NCBI GenBank assembly: GCA_024278775.1
Contig: JAJRSP010000204.1
Span: forward strand, 1 to 24,685
From: Planctomycetota bacterium
GTDB lineage: Bacteria > Planctomycetota > Phycisphaerae > UBA1845
Length of the DNA stretch: 24,685 nucleotides
Reading direction: 5' to 3'
Position numbers and translations under genes: made by a program. Numbering within the stretch: position 1 is the stretch's first letter; every line of letters starts with the position of its first letter. The notes under the pieces were generated by a model. It was not told the DNA's origin, made no database searches, and worked only from the letters and a program-made list of their open reading frames with translations. Below, one piece after another: positions 16,974-24,483 of this stretch.

Positions 16974-18323
16974 CTACGCCGACGCACGAACCGGCTCAAC
17001 CGCACGCAGGCGAACCCGCGGGCTCGCTCGGAGCGAGAAGCTGTCCCGACGCGGGGTGAGTGCGACATAGCGCTGAAGGTGTGCGAACAGGTGTAATAAC
17101 CGGATCCGCCACCGAAGGGACCACCGCGGTTTGGGAAAGACGTATCCGGCGAGCACGGAGATCGTCGCCCGTTGGACCTGGAACGGTCCCTGTCCGTGCA
17201 GAAACAACTCGCGAAAGCTGTGGGTGTAGAACAGGTCGACCAGCCGGACGAACGGCGCGGCGCTATCATCCAGAAAGCGAACATACTCGCGGCGGATTCG
17301 GTCCGGGCTTCGCGGCGTGCGGCCGGTATGTGTCTTTGCGTTGTCCAGTCCGGCCAGTAGCTCCTCGGTGAGTTCGGCGACCTTTGCGGCCCCTTCCATG
17401 CCGAGCGCCACACCGCTGGAGAAGATGGGATCGAGGAAAAACGCGGCATCGCCGAGGAGGAAGTAGCCCGGTCCCGCGTAGGGGCGACAGTAGTAGCTGT
17501 AGTCGGCGATGGTGTGTGTCATGTCCGGGAGTGTGGCGTTGGCCAGTCGTTCGCGCACGAGGGGACACCGCTCGATGCCCCAAAACAGCATGTCCGACGC
17601 GGGACAATCGATCGACTTGGCGATGTCCGCGTCAAGGACGAACCCGATGCTCGTGCGGCGCTTGTCGATGTTAATCATCCAGAACCAGCCCTCATCGCAC
17701 ATGGCTACGGTGGGGTGTCCCTCGGCCATGCCGGGCAGGCGCGCGACGTTGTCGAAATGTCCAAAGTAGGCGACCTTTTTGAGACGCTCGATTCTACGCC
17801 GCACGCCGAGGTGCCGTGCGAGCACCGTCGCTTGCCCGCTCGCATCGAGCAGGCAGCGGCCGTACAGCGTTTCGTCGCCGGTGTGGATGGCCACATCGCC
17901 TTCCGTGAGATGAACGATCTGCTTTACCGTCGCCCCGACGCGCAGCTCGGCCCCGGCGTCGACGGCGGCATCGAGCATCATTGTATCGAATGGGGCCCGT
18001 TCCACGTTGAACGCTCGTGAGCCTTCTTGGTGCAGCGTCTCTTCGAATGAGAAGTGGGTGGTTTCCTCGCCCAGGCCAAAGCCGAATTCCGCGCCGAACT
18101 TGGCCACTTGCGGGAGCTGCGAGAGCCGCTCGCCCAGCCCGAGCTCTTGAATCAGGTCGTAGCCGCGCGGGAGGAACGACTCCCCCACGTGGAAGCGTGG
18201 GAACTTATTCTTTTCGATGATGATGACTCGCTTGCCGCGTTGGGCTAGGCACAGTGCGGCCGTGGCACCGGTAGGCCCGCCGCCGATGATGATGGCGTCG
18301 TAAATGGTGTGTGGGTTGCTCAT
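16974..18323 (-). CDS. FAD-dependent oxidoreductase, flavin-halogenase-like
   Basis: The 449-residue protein starts with the FAD motif GGGPTGATAA (residues 14-23) and continues with KNKFPRFHVGESFLP (38-52), a stretch typical of flavin-dependent halogenases and their relatives. K75, in VAKFGAEF, sits where phenol/pyrrole-type halogenases have their catalytic lysine. The halogenase W-x-W-x-I-P motif reads WFWMIN (213-218), with both tryptophans and the isoleucine kept but proline replaced by asparagine. GDAAFFLDPIFSSG (291-304) is the second FAD motif, also in the halogenase style. Xanthomonadins are brominated and their clusters carry a halogenase homologue, so tailoring of the aryl head group is plausible. 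A geranylgeranyl-reductase-like role in saturation or desaturation cannot be excluded. GAAGAG precedes the ATG. Confidence 0.8.
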   Translation of the reverse strand: MSNPHTIYDAIIIGGGPTGATAALCLAQRGKRVIIIEKNKFPRFHVGESFLPRGYDLIQELGLGERLSQLPQVAKFGAEFGFGLGEETTHFSFEETLHQEGSRAFNVERAPFDTMMLDAAVDAGAELRVGATVKQIVHLTEGDVAIHTGDETLYGRCLLDASGQATVLARHLGVRRRIERLKKVAYFGHFDNVARLPGMAEGHPTVAMCDEGWFWMINIDKRRTSIGFVLDADIAKSIDCPASDMLFWGIERCPLVRERLANATLPDMTHTIADYSYYCRPYAGPGYFLLGDAAFFLDPIFSSGVALGMEGAAKVAELTEELLAGLDNAKTHTGRTPRSPDRIRREYVRFLDDSAAPFVRLVDLFYTHSFRELFLHGQGPFQVQRATISVLAGYVFPKPRWSLRWRIRLLHLFAHLQRYVALTPRRDSFSLRASPRVRLRAVEPVRASA

Positions 18324-18374
18324 AGTGGCTCTTCGTTTCTTTCCGGTTCCCCGGAAAACAGCGAGAACAAGTTT

Positions 18375-19352
18375 TTACGGAAAGGTGGCCGTTCCTTCGA
18401 TCTCGACAAGCAGTTCGGGGCGGCATATATCCGTACGGATGAGCTCAAGGTGCGCCGCATCGAGGTGGTCGACATACGGCCACACGATGTTGACGATGGC
18501 ATCGGCTTGTTCCGGTTTCACAAAGAAGATGCGCATCGAATCAAAGCGACGCAGTTCGGCTTCGACGTTGACTGGTGCCGGTAGCTGCCGCGTGATGCCG
18601 CGTACCCGCGCACCCTCTGCGATCAGGTGTGCAAGGTTCCGGAGTGTTTCCTCGCACTGCGCCTCCACATCCCCCACATGCATGGACCTTTCTCCGCAGA
18701 CGCTGGCGGTTCCACCGATGAACAGATCAGGTAGGTCGGATACTTCTTCCGGCGCTAACGTGGCGCGGGCAAAACAGGGCGGCATCGGCCCGAACCGTTC
18801 GGAGTAGCGGTAGGCGCAAATCTGGCGCGGGTTTTCCACGGGGGTGCCGGGTTGATTGGCCGCCAGCACTTGGATGATGAGCTCGTTGCCGTCGTGTCCT
18901 ACGCCGGTGGCCGTGGCGATGGCCTTCTCGAAAGCACCGGCGTGACCGTAGAACCCCTGGTAGGCCGAGAAACGGCCCGCGTTGAACACCATATAGCGAT
19001 CGATCCCACCGGGCATGATCGCGTGAATGCTTGGTATCCAATTCCAGATGCGGACCGGGTACCACAACCGGCTGGCGGAGAGGGAGTTCAGGATCGCGCT
19101 GTAGGCCTCCACGGTCCGTCGTTGCAGCACCAACGCGGGAAGGGTGACCGCATTGGGGACGCTCGCGGAGACGAGTCGAAGACTGTTCGTCTCGACGATG
19201 TTCAGGCGGACTGCGCCGTGATCGTGAGGCGCATTCGGCATTGCTTGAGAGTCCCTGTCCGAGAAGCGGTCCATCACCCACCCGGGGAGACTCCGTGCAG
19301 ACGTTCGCACGGGGATCGCGCGGACTGATAATGGGCGACGCACCGTCAACAT
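18375..19352 (-). CDS. Chorismatase / hydroxybenzoate synthase (FkbO-Hyg5-XanB2 family)
   Basis: The protein has 325 residues from the ATG at 19352; an internal ATG at 19241 (MPNAPHDHG) is a possible later start. The family hydrolyses or eliminates pyruvate from chorismate, and XanB2 makes 3- and 4-hydroxybenzoate for xanthomonadin. Family patterns seen are RYMVFNAGRFSAY, ICAYRYSERFGPMPPCFARA (a Y-GP-P-FARA motif), GGTASVCGERSMHVGD followed by QCEETLRNL, and a C-terminal DICRPELLVEIEG. In that last motif C310 precedes E317 by seven residues, the same spacing as the Cys327/Glu334 pair recalled for Hyg5/XanB2-type enzymes that give 3-hydroxybenzoate. FkbO-type enzymes, which give a dihydrodiol, lack the cysteine. 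It would supply the aryl starter unit. It is the gene that distinguishes this operon from ordinary fatty-acid genes. Confidence 0.87.
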   Translation of the reverse strand: MLTVRRPLSVRAIPVRTSARSLPGWVMDRFSDRDSQAMPNAPHDHGAVRLNIVETNSLRLVSASVPNAVTLPALVLQRRTVEAYSAILNSLSASRLWYPVRIWNWIPSIHAIMPGGIDRYMVFNAGRFSAYQGFYGHAGAFEKAIATATGVGHDGNELIIQVLAANQPGTPVENPRQICAYRYSERFGPMPPCFARATLAPEEVSDLPDLFIGGTASVCGERSMHVGDVEAQCEETLRNLAHLIAEGARVRGITRQLPAPVNVEAELRRFDSMRIFFVKPEQADAIVNIVWPYVDHLDAAHLELIRTDICRPELLVEIEGTATFP

Positions 19353-19418
19353 GGCGGGGCCACCATAACCGAATTAGCCGGAATATGTAAAGGTGGGCGG
19401 ATTAAGGTGTGGCCCGTT

Positions 19419-21794
19419 CTATTCCAGTTCTACGGCGACCCCGCAGAGGCTCCCATGGAAATCGCCCCAAACTATGCCGCTGCGGTGGGATGTGGGCGCA
19501 TGGTCTGATTGAGTCACCGCTTCAGATTGGGTAGTAGTTGGTACTTCCGCCCGGGCTGAGCGGCTTCCCGAACATACCGCTACTGCGAGGGATGCAAGCG
19601 GTCCTACGGCGAATAATTCCGGAAACTGGCCGTAGAGCGTGGTGACTTTCGGTGGTGTTTTGTGCGAGCGGCATCGGCGGGCCATGCGAAGACCGAGGTT
19701 TTCGATGCGGTCGATCGGTGCGTGAGTCCCCGGAATGGCGATGGTGTCCAGTGGGCCAAGCTCAGAAACGGCGTCGCCGATCAGCTTGGCGTCCGATCGC
19801 GCAGTGCCACCGCGCACCGTACGAGCGAAGGTATTAGTGATCCGTCCGTGAATGGTCGTGTGGCGTGGTGTGGCGCTGGATCGGCTTTCCAGGATGATCG
19901 CGACGGCCCCGCTGCCCATAACGCATTCCGAACCGGGAAGCATTGTTCGATAGGCTTCCGATGCGATTTCCATGTAGTCGTCTACGGCGCAGACTACGGC
20001 GCGATGCCAAACACCAGTGCGGATTCTCGCCGTGGCGAGTTGTAACGCTTCGAGTCCGGCCGTCCGTGTACCGATCAGGGTCTGGCAGAAGCCATTCAGC
20101 GAAAACGTTGTCGAAAGATGCGCGCTTGCCACGTTGGGTACGCCCTCGGCAAAGAGCATGGGATTCGCAGCGTTGACCCCTTCGTCGATGAGCTGGCGGT
20201 AGTAGGAGTGGCAGTAGTCCGCGGCACCGTGCATCGTGCCGACTATGGCGCGGCAGGTTTCGCCGAAGCCGGGGATGTCGGTGATGCCCGCGTGGGCATA
20301 GGCATCAGCCGTGGCCGCGAGACACAGCTTGGCATACCCGCTCATGCGTCGCGTGCGACGCGCGTTGAGGAGATGCTCATACTGCTCCGGTGGGATGGAA
20401 CCCTCCGACACATTCAAATCTGCGGGCGAGCCGGACGACAGTAGCGAGAACAGCGCATCGGTGCCGATCGCACCGGGCAGGACCACCCCCACACCCGTAA
20501 TCACGACGTCTTGATTATTAGTGGCTGGTGTATCTTTGGTCTTGGCCGCGATGGCTTCGCGACGGGGTCGGTCGGCCGACGGGTGCGGTTCAGTGACAAT
20601 CATACACGCATTCGCCCCGCCAAACCCGAGAGATGTGTTGAGTATGGTCGTGAGTTTTCGATCGGCGCGTGGGGCCTCAGCCCGACGCAGCGCTTCGAAC
20701 TCCACGTTGTCGCTGTCGTAGTTCGCCTGGGTGGGGGCGATGTGATCGCGGATGGCCATCGTCGCGAGGATCAGGTCGATCGTGCCGGCTGCTCCGAGTG
20801 AATGCCCGAGATGGCTCTTGAGCCCGACGACCGGGATGTTGGGGAGGTGGTCCCCAAACACCTGGGCCATCGCCTGGTATTCCGACGCATCGTTGTCGGG
20901 AGTGGCCGTCGCATGAGCGATGAGCATGTCGATTTCTGAAGGCTGCAACTCCGCCGACGTAAGGGCTTGGCGCATGGCCGCCGCTGCGCCGGCACCTTCC
21001 GGGTGCGGTTTGGACAGGTGGTGGGCGTCGCACGATTCGCCATATCCGGCGATCCTCGCCAGTGGAGTGGCGTGGCGTGCGGCCGCATCGCACGCGCGCT
21101 CGAGCACGACCACCGCGTATCCCTCGGCGATTTTCATACCGTCTCGCGTTTTGTCGAAGGGGCGCAGGCTTGTCGAACTTACCAGCCGCATGGAGTTAAA
21201 GCCGGCGTAGGCGTATTCACTAATGGGGTCGTAACCACCGGCGATGACGAGGTCGGCCTCACCCGCTTGCAGCATGGTGTGTCCGAGAGACAGGCTGGCG
21301 AGCCCGGAGGAACAAGCGGAGCAGGTCGTGGTGGTGAATCCCACGGCGGGGAGATGGCCCGTAGCCGCGCGAAGTGTCGCCCCTGCGAGGAAAGCCCGCA
21401 GCCACTTTGGGTCGCCCGATCGGAGAAACGCACCACCGTTTCTCATGCCATGCAGTGTCGTTCCGAGAAGAATGGCGCAGCGGTTCGGCTCACAGGGCCA
21501 TTGGATCGGCCCCTCGTCGATACCGGCCTCGCTCATCGCCTCGCGGATGGCGCGGCGGAGCAGCCGAACCTCACGCGGTACCGGTGCCGCTGCAACATGA
21601 GCGGTCTCCTCGGGATCGGCGACCTGGCCGCCGCCTTTGTCCGGGTCCAGTTTGGATTCGATTGCCGTGAGCGGTCCGATGCCGCAACGTCCGGCCTTCA
21701 CCGCTCGCCATGTGGATTCCCGGTCAAGCCCGAGGCAGGAGACAAGCCCCGCCCCGGTGATTACGATGTCGTCATAGTTTCCGGTCAAGATCAC
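19419..21794 (-). CDS. Fused ketosynthase - chain-length-factor (KS-CLF) protein
   Basis: The 791-residue protein contains two thiolase-fold ketosynthase units in one chain. Unit 1 (about 8-405) is a FabF-type KS with a full catalytic set: C161 in CSACSSGL, H294 in AHATATPDND, K326 and H331 in KSHLGHSLGAAG, and the GFGGANA loop at 390-396. Unit 2 (about 428-791) restarts with DVVITGVGVVLPG, but the nucleophile position reads GTRTAG, placing R577 where Cys belongs, and the HGT and KS-GH motifs are degraded. That is the pattern of a chain-length factor. In most aryl-polyene clusters KS and CLF are separate proteins that form a heterodimer. The start is GTG at 21794, since no in-frame ATG precedes the FabF-like N-terminus. 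It extends the ACP-bound starter with malonyl units. Confidence 0.9.
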   Translation of the reverse strand: MILTGNYDDIVITGAGLVSCLGLDRESTWRAVKAGRCGIGPLTAIESKLDPDKGGGQVADPEETAHVAAAPVPREVRLLRRAIREAMSEAGIDEGPIQWPCEPNRCAILLGTTLHGMRNGGAFLRSGDPKWLRAFLAGATLRAATGHLPAVGFTTTTCSACSSGLASLSLGHTMLQAGEADLVIAGGYDPISEYAYAGFNSMRLVSSTSLRPFDKTRDGMKIAEGYAVVVLERACDAAARHATPLARIAGYGESCDAHHLSKPHPEGAGAAAAMRQALTSAELQPSEIDMLIAHATATPDNDASEYQAMAQVFGDHLPNIPVVGLKSHLGHSLGAAGTIDLILATMAIRDHIAPTQANYDSDNVEFEALRRAEAPRADRKLTTILNTSLGFGGANACMIVTEPHPSADRPRREAIAAKTKDTPATNNQDVVITGVGVVLPGAIGTDALFSLLSSGSPADLNVSEGSIPPEQYEHLLNARRTRRMSGYAKLCLAATADAYAHAGITDIPGFGETCRAIVGTMHGAADYCHSYYRQLIDEGVNAANPMLFAEGVPNVASAHLSTTFSLNGFCQTLIGTRTAGLEALQLATARIRTGVWHRAVVCAVDDYMEIASEAYRTMLPGSECVMGSGAVAIILESRSSATPRHTTIHGRITNTFARTVRGGTARSDAKLIGDAVSELGPLDTIAIPGTHAPIDRIENLGLRMARRCRSHKTPPKVTTLYGQFPELFAVGPLASLAVAVCSGSRSARAEVPTTTQSEAVTQSDHAPTSHRSGIVWGDFHGSLCGVAVELE

Positions 21795-21845
21795 CCCACC
21801 GTATCACACCGTTGGTAACCCTTGTTCGATTTCGGTTTGGGTATT

Positions 21846-22835
21846 CTACCGGGTATCGTGGTCTTCGCACCACGCCCGCTCGTAGACGGCCCACTGATCC
21901 GGATGGGCTCGTACTTGCCGTTCGATGGCCTCTGCGATGCGGCGCATGGCCGGGTGCTCCCCGCTCACCGGTCCTGGTTCTCTCGGTACGCAAAACGGTT
22001 CGTCGATCACCACGCGACAACGTCCCACACGGGTCCGCACGGAAAAGAGGGGTATGATCGGTGAGCCGGTCACCATGGCAAGTTTTACGGGGCCGGTCGG
22101 CATGAGCACGTGTCCATCGAAGAAGCGGACCGGCACACCGCGTTGGCCGGCCATCACACGGTCTCCGTGAACCAGCACAACCTCGTTAGCCATTAGTGCG
22201 TCGCGGAGTGTCGCCCAAACCGACCAACCGTCATCGACTGCTGCTTCATGAATGCCGATTTTGAGACGCAGCTTGGTCCGCAAATGGTCAAAGCTCGCCC
22301 GTGCGTCGCGTTGGAACAGAACGTGGATTTTAGGCTCGTGGTCCCTCAGGGCGGAGGCACCGACCTCGAACGGACCTAGATGGGCCGTCAGCAGGATCGC
22401 CCCGTTTTGAGATTGGCGGGCGTCGAAGTAGTGGTCTTCGCCGTCAACGTCTTCGACCCAGTCTCGGAGTTGCTTCGGGGTGGAACGTACCGCTCGTCCG
22501 AGTTCATAGATGCTCGTGTAGGCGCTTCGGACGATGCGGTTGCGCAGTCGTATGACCTCTGCCTCGCTGGCGCGGGTGCCGAGGATGCGTCGTGCGTTGG
22601 CCGTAGGACCGTCACGAAGTGCTTTTGAGAATCGGATCGCAAACCAGAGGAAAAACGGTCGGGTGATCAGCACAATCGCCGGCCAGTGCGCCGCCCACCA
22701 GTACATGAACTCGCGCCAGAAATTAGCCGAGGCGTTACCGATCCGGCTGCCCGGTGCCAGCTCGTGCCCCGCGAGAAGCTGAACCGGTACCGGCGCGGGG
22801 ACGGGGGTTTGCGGTTCGACAGCGGGTTCGTTCAT
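21846..22835 (-). CDS. LpxL/HtrB-like lysophospholipid acyltransferase
   Basis: The 329-residue protein is of the lipid A acyltransferase family. A membrane-anchoring hydrophobic stretch lies at about 47-68, followed by the H-x4-E catalytic motif H152-LGPF-E157 in TAHLGPFEVGA. The family features VLVHGDRVMAGQRGVPVRFF (D-RG-like block) and TGSPIIPLFSVR are present. It would sit on the cytoplasmic face of the inner membrane and move an acyl chain from ACP to a glycolipid or phospholipid acceptor. Comparable acyltransferases occur in aryl-polyene, xanthomonadin and flexirubin clusters and are thought to attach the polyene to a lipid. It starts eight bases after the LolA-like stop and has no clear Shine-Dalgarno. 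The proline-rich first 20 residues are unusual. Confidence 0.85.
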   Translation of the reverse strand: MNEPAVEPQTPVPAPVPVQLLAGHELAPGSRIGNASANFWREFMYWWAAHWPAIVLITRPFFLWFAIRFSKALRDGPTANARRILGTRASEAEVIRLRNRIVRSAYTSIYELGRAVRSTPKQLRDWVEDVDGEDHYFDARQSQNGAILLTAHLGPFEVGASALRDHEPKIHVLFQRDARASFDHLRTKLRLKIGIHEAAVDDGWSVWATLRDALMANEVVLVHGDRVMAGQRGVPVRFFDGHVLMPTGPVKLAMVTGSPIIPLFSVRTRVGRCRVVIDEPFCVPREPGPVSGEHPAMRRIAEAIERQVRAHPDQWAVYERAWCEDHDTR

Positions 22836-22843
22836 GGTTCGTT

Positions 22844-23539
22844 CTACGGCGACGTACCGTTCGGCTCAGGTGGCGAATCGAGTGGGTGGACGATCTTCGT
22901 TCCCACGGGAACATGGTACGCGACGTCGTCATCGGACAGGTTCACGTTGGTGTGGACGCGGTCGAACGTGATGACCGTGCGATCTCCCTCGGGGTCCCAC
23001 ATCTCGATGCGGGTGGCCAAACCCAGCGGGAGGTCTACGGACACGCGAATCTCCACCACAAAATCCTTCAGTGAATCGTCCTTTGGTGTGAGGCGCAGGT
23101 TCAGATGGTGGGTCGGTTGCTCCGGAGCCATGTCAATATCAAAGTGGCGTTGGAGCGTGGCGATCCGTGGAACCGGAGATACGATCAGCGCACGAAGCCG
23201 TTGATCGATCGGGTACACCTCCATCGTGGCCCGAGATGGAAAGTAAATCGCGACACGAGCTTCGTTGGTGAACAGGGTGGATTCTCTTGGTGCGGTCGTG
23301 TGCCAGCGCGTCTGCTTTCCCTTGACAAAGACGCGACCACTGGACACGAGCGGTTTTCTCAAAAGCGTCGTAAACTTTTCTTCTCTAAAGTCGGCCGTCA
23401 GGTCTTTGATGGTCTGCGCCTGGCGGTCTAGTTGTTGTAGCCTCTCACGAAGGGGAGTGGTGTCGGAGTGTGCTGCTTGGGCTGCTGCTGCCGCCAGAAG
23501 GAGTCTCATCATCGCGCGAAAGGAACAGGACGCCGCCAT
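22844..23539 (-). CDS. LolA-like outer-membrane lipoprotein carrier
   Basis: The protein has 231 residues from the ATG at 23539, which shares its A with the TGA of the dehydratase gene (TGATG), so translation is likely coupled. An Ala-rich signal peptide (MRLLLAAAAAQAAHS) points to a periplasmic location. The mature part has the LolA pattern: a helix with IKDLTADFREEKFT, then SSGRVFVKGKQTRWHTTAP and the beta-strands of an open barrel. LolA carries lipoproteins in general. Cluster-encoded paralogues in aryl-polyene and xanthomonadin loci are thought to carry the lipidic pigment across the periplasm, and the nearby exporter and lipoprotein support that reading. The in-frame ATG pair 10-11 codons downstream is a possible alternative start. 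Confidence 0.85.
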   Translation of the reverse strand: MAASCSFRAMMRLLLAAAAAQAAHSDTTPLRERLQQLDRQAQTIKDLTADFREEKFTTLLRKPLVSSGRVFVKGKQTRWHTTAPRESTLFTNEARVAIYFPSRATMEVYPIDQRLRALIVSPVPRIATLQRHFDIDMAPEQPTHHLNLRLTPKDDSLKDFVVEIRVSVDLPLGLATRIEMWDPEGDRTVITFDRVHTNVNLSDDDVAYHVPVGTKIVHPLDSPPEPNGTSP

Positions 23540-24027
23540 CACTTCGGCTCCGATCGTGCGGAGTTTGCACCAGGGATGGCGAGTGTGAGTGTGCCCCGTG
23601 CGACGCGCCGTTCGGCCACCCTCGCAAACGTGTCGAACTGCCAGAGCACACCGAGCACGCGTTCGAGTCGGCTCTCCAGCAAAATGTCGGCCGGTGGGGT
23701 GACGGTGTCGCTGAATCGAATATCGATGTGGGCGAGCTTTCCCTGCGCGGGCGTGCCGTGACCCTCGCCGGTGTGCGATGTGCCGCCGGTTTTACAAAGC
23801 CGATCCACCACAATCAAACCGGAGAGCTGGGCCAGCGCTTCGCCGATCAGGACGCCGGGTACAATCGGGTAGCCGGGGAAGTGTCCGGGGAAGAAATGTT
23901 CGCCCCCGCGGACACGCCAGACTCCCTTGGCCGACTCTTCCACGCCGAGTTCCAGAACCTCGGTGACGAATCGAAACGGCGGGCGGTGCGGAAGCGAATC
24001 AAGGATGTCCTTGGCACGGCTGGTCAT
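23539..24027 (-). CDS. FabZ-like 3-hydroxyacyl-ACP dehydratase
   Basis: The 162-residue hot-dog-fold protein would dehydrate 3-hydroxyacyl-ACP to trans-2-enoyl-ACP. The active-site block GHFPGYPIVPGVLIGEALAQ carries H49 (in GHFPG) and E63 (in GEALAQ), the FabZ His/Glu pair. LPHRPPFRFVTEVLEL near the N-terminus is also FabZ-like. Each turn of polyene synthesis needs such a dehydratase, and aryl-polyene clusters normally have one or two (ApeI and ApeP types). It lies 9 bp after the ACP stop and overlaps the LolA-like start. A housekeeping fatty-acid role cannot be excluded from sequence alone, but the position inside the operon argues for polyene synthesis. Confidence 0.88.
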   Translation of the reverse strand: MTSRAKDILDSLPHRPPFRFVTEVLELGVEESAKGVWRVRGGEHFFPGHFPGYPIVPGVLIGEALAQLSGLIVVDRLCKTGGTSHTGEGHGTPAQGKLAHIDIRFSDTVTPPADILLESRLERVLGVLWQFDTFARVAERRVARGTLTLAIPGANSARSEPK

Positions 24028-24036
24028 GGTCGGTCG

Positions 24037-24312
24037 CTAGGTGTTGGTTTGTGCGATCGATTGCTTCTCGACGAATTCCGTGAGCGTGCCCAACGTCGCG
24101 AAAATCTCCGGTCCTATCGCGTCTGTGGGGACTTTGATGCCAAAGTCCTTCTCGATACTCTGGACCAAGAGCAAGGCGTCGAGTGAATCCAGGTCGAGTT
24201 CTCCCCCGAACAGGACGGTGCCCGGTGCCAGCTCGATCTCGGGTCCGAGCTTGAGATCCCGTCGGATGATTTCGATGATTCGGTCGACGGTGGGTGGCAA
24301 GGCTGACATCAT
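24037..24312 (-). CDS. Acyl carrier protein
   Basis: The 91-residue ACP starts at the ATG at 24312; the next codon is also ATG, and a GTG extension to 24348 is unlikely. The phosphopantetheine attachment site is S43 in ELDLDSLDALLLVQ, the classic DSL-type motif, and the remaining sequence gives the expected four-helix pattern. It is the first gene of the ten-gene operon, followed after 9 bp by the dehydratase. It would carry the aryl starter (as XanC does in Xanthomonas) and the growing polyene chain. No phosphopantetheinyl transferase is visible in the window, so activation would depend on one encoded elsewhere. Confidence 0.9.
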   Translation of the reverse strand: MMSALPPTVDRIIEIIRRDLKLGPEIELAPGTVLFGGELDLDSLDALLLVQSIEKDFGIKVPTDAIGPEIFATLGTLTEFVEKQSIAQTNT

Positions 24313-24366
24313 CGCTCGCGAATAGAAAACCGAGTAGAAGCGGCGCACACCGCTCTTGACCGCCTC

Positions 24367-24395
24367 ACGATCCCGAATTCAACCTCTTTTGTCAA
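24367..24395 (-). promoter_or_regulatory. Candidate promoter of the aryl-polyene operon
   Basis: On the minus strand a perfect -35 TTGACA (24395-24390) is followed after 17 bp by GATCGT (24372-24367), which matches the -10 consensus at only three of six positions. Transcription would start near 24360 and give a leader of about 50 nt before the ACP gene. The weak -10 with a perfect -35 could mean activator dependence. Confidence 0.45.
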
Positions 24396-24443
24396 GACCG
24401 GGGCGGGTTTCCGGGGTGGTCGCGGTCCGTGCGCCGCACCGCC

Positions 24444-24473
24444 TTCGACCGCACGGTGATTCGTCCCTATAAT
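24444..24473 (+). promoter_or_regulatory. Promoter of the divergent ABC-transporter gene
   Basis: A perfect TATAAT lies at 24468-24473, within TCCCTATAAT, the same decamer as at the HU promoter. The best -35 match (TTCGAC, 24444-24449, 18-bp spacer) is poor. The -10 ends only 10 bp before the ATG at 24484, so the transcript would be leaderless or nearly so. Confidence 0.5.
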
Positions 24474-24483
24474 CCCCGGCGAT

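Noticed and set aside
20967..21818. Plus-strand open frame of 283 codons opposite the KS gene
   Set aside because: It is antisense to clear ketosynthase motifs, has no family pattern, and such frames are common opposite high-GC genes.
12098..24312. Ladderane or ordinary fatty-acid operon as explanation for the KS/ACP/dehydratase genes
   Set aside because: No radical-SAM or desaturase genes of the ladderane type are present. The chorismatase, aryl ligase, CLF and export genes point to an aryl polyene.
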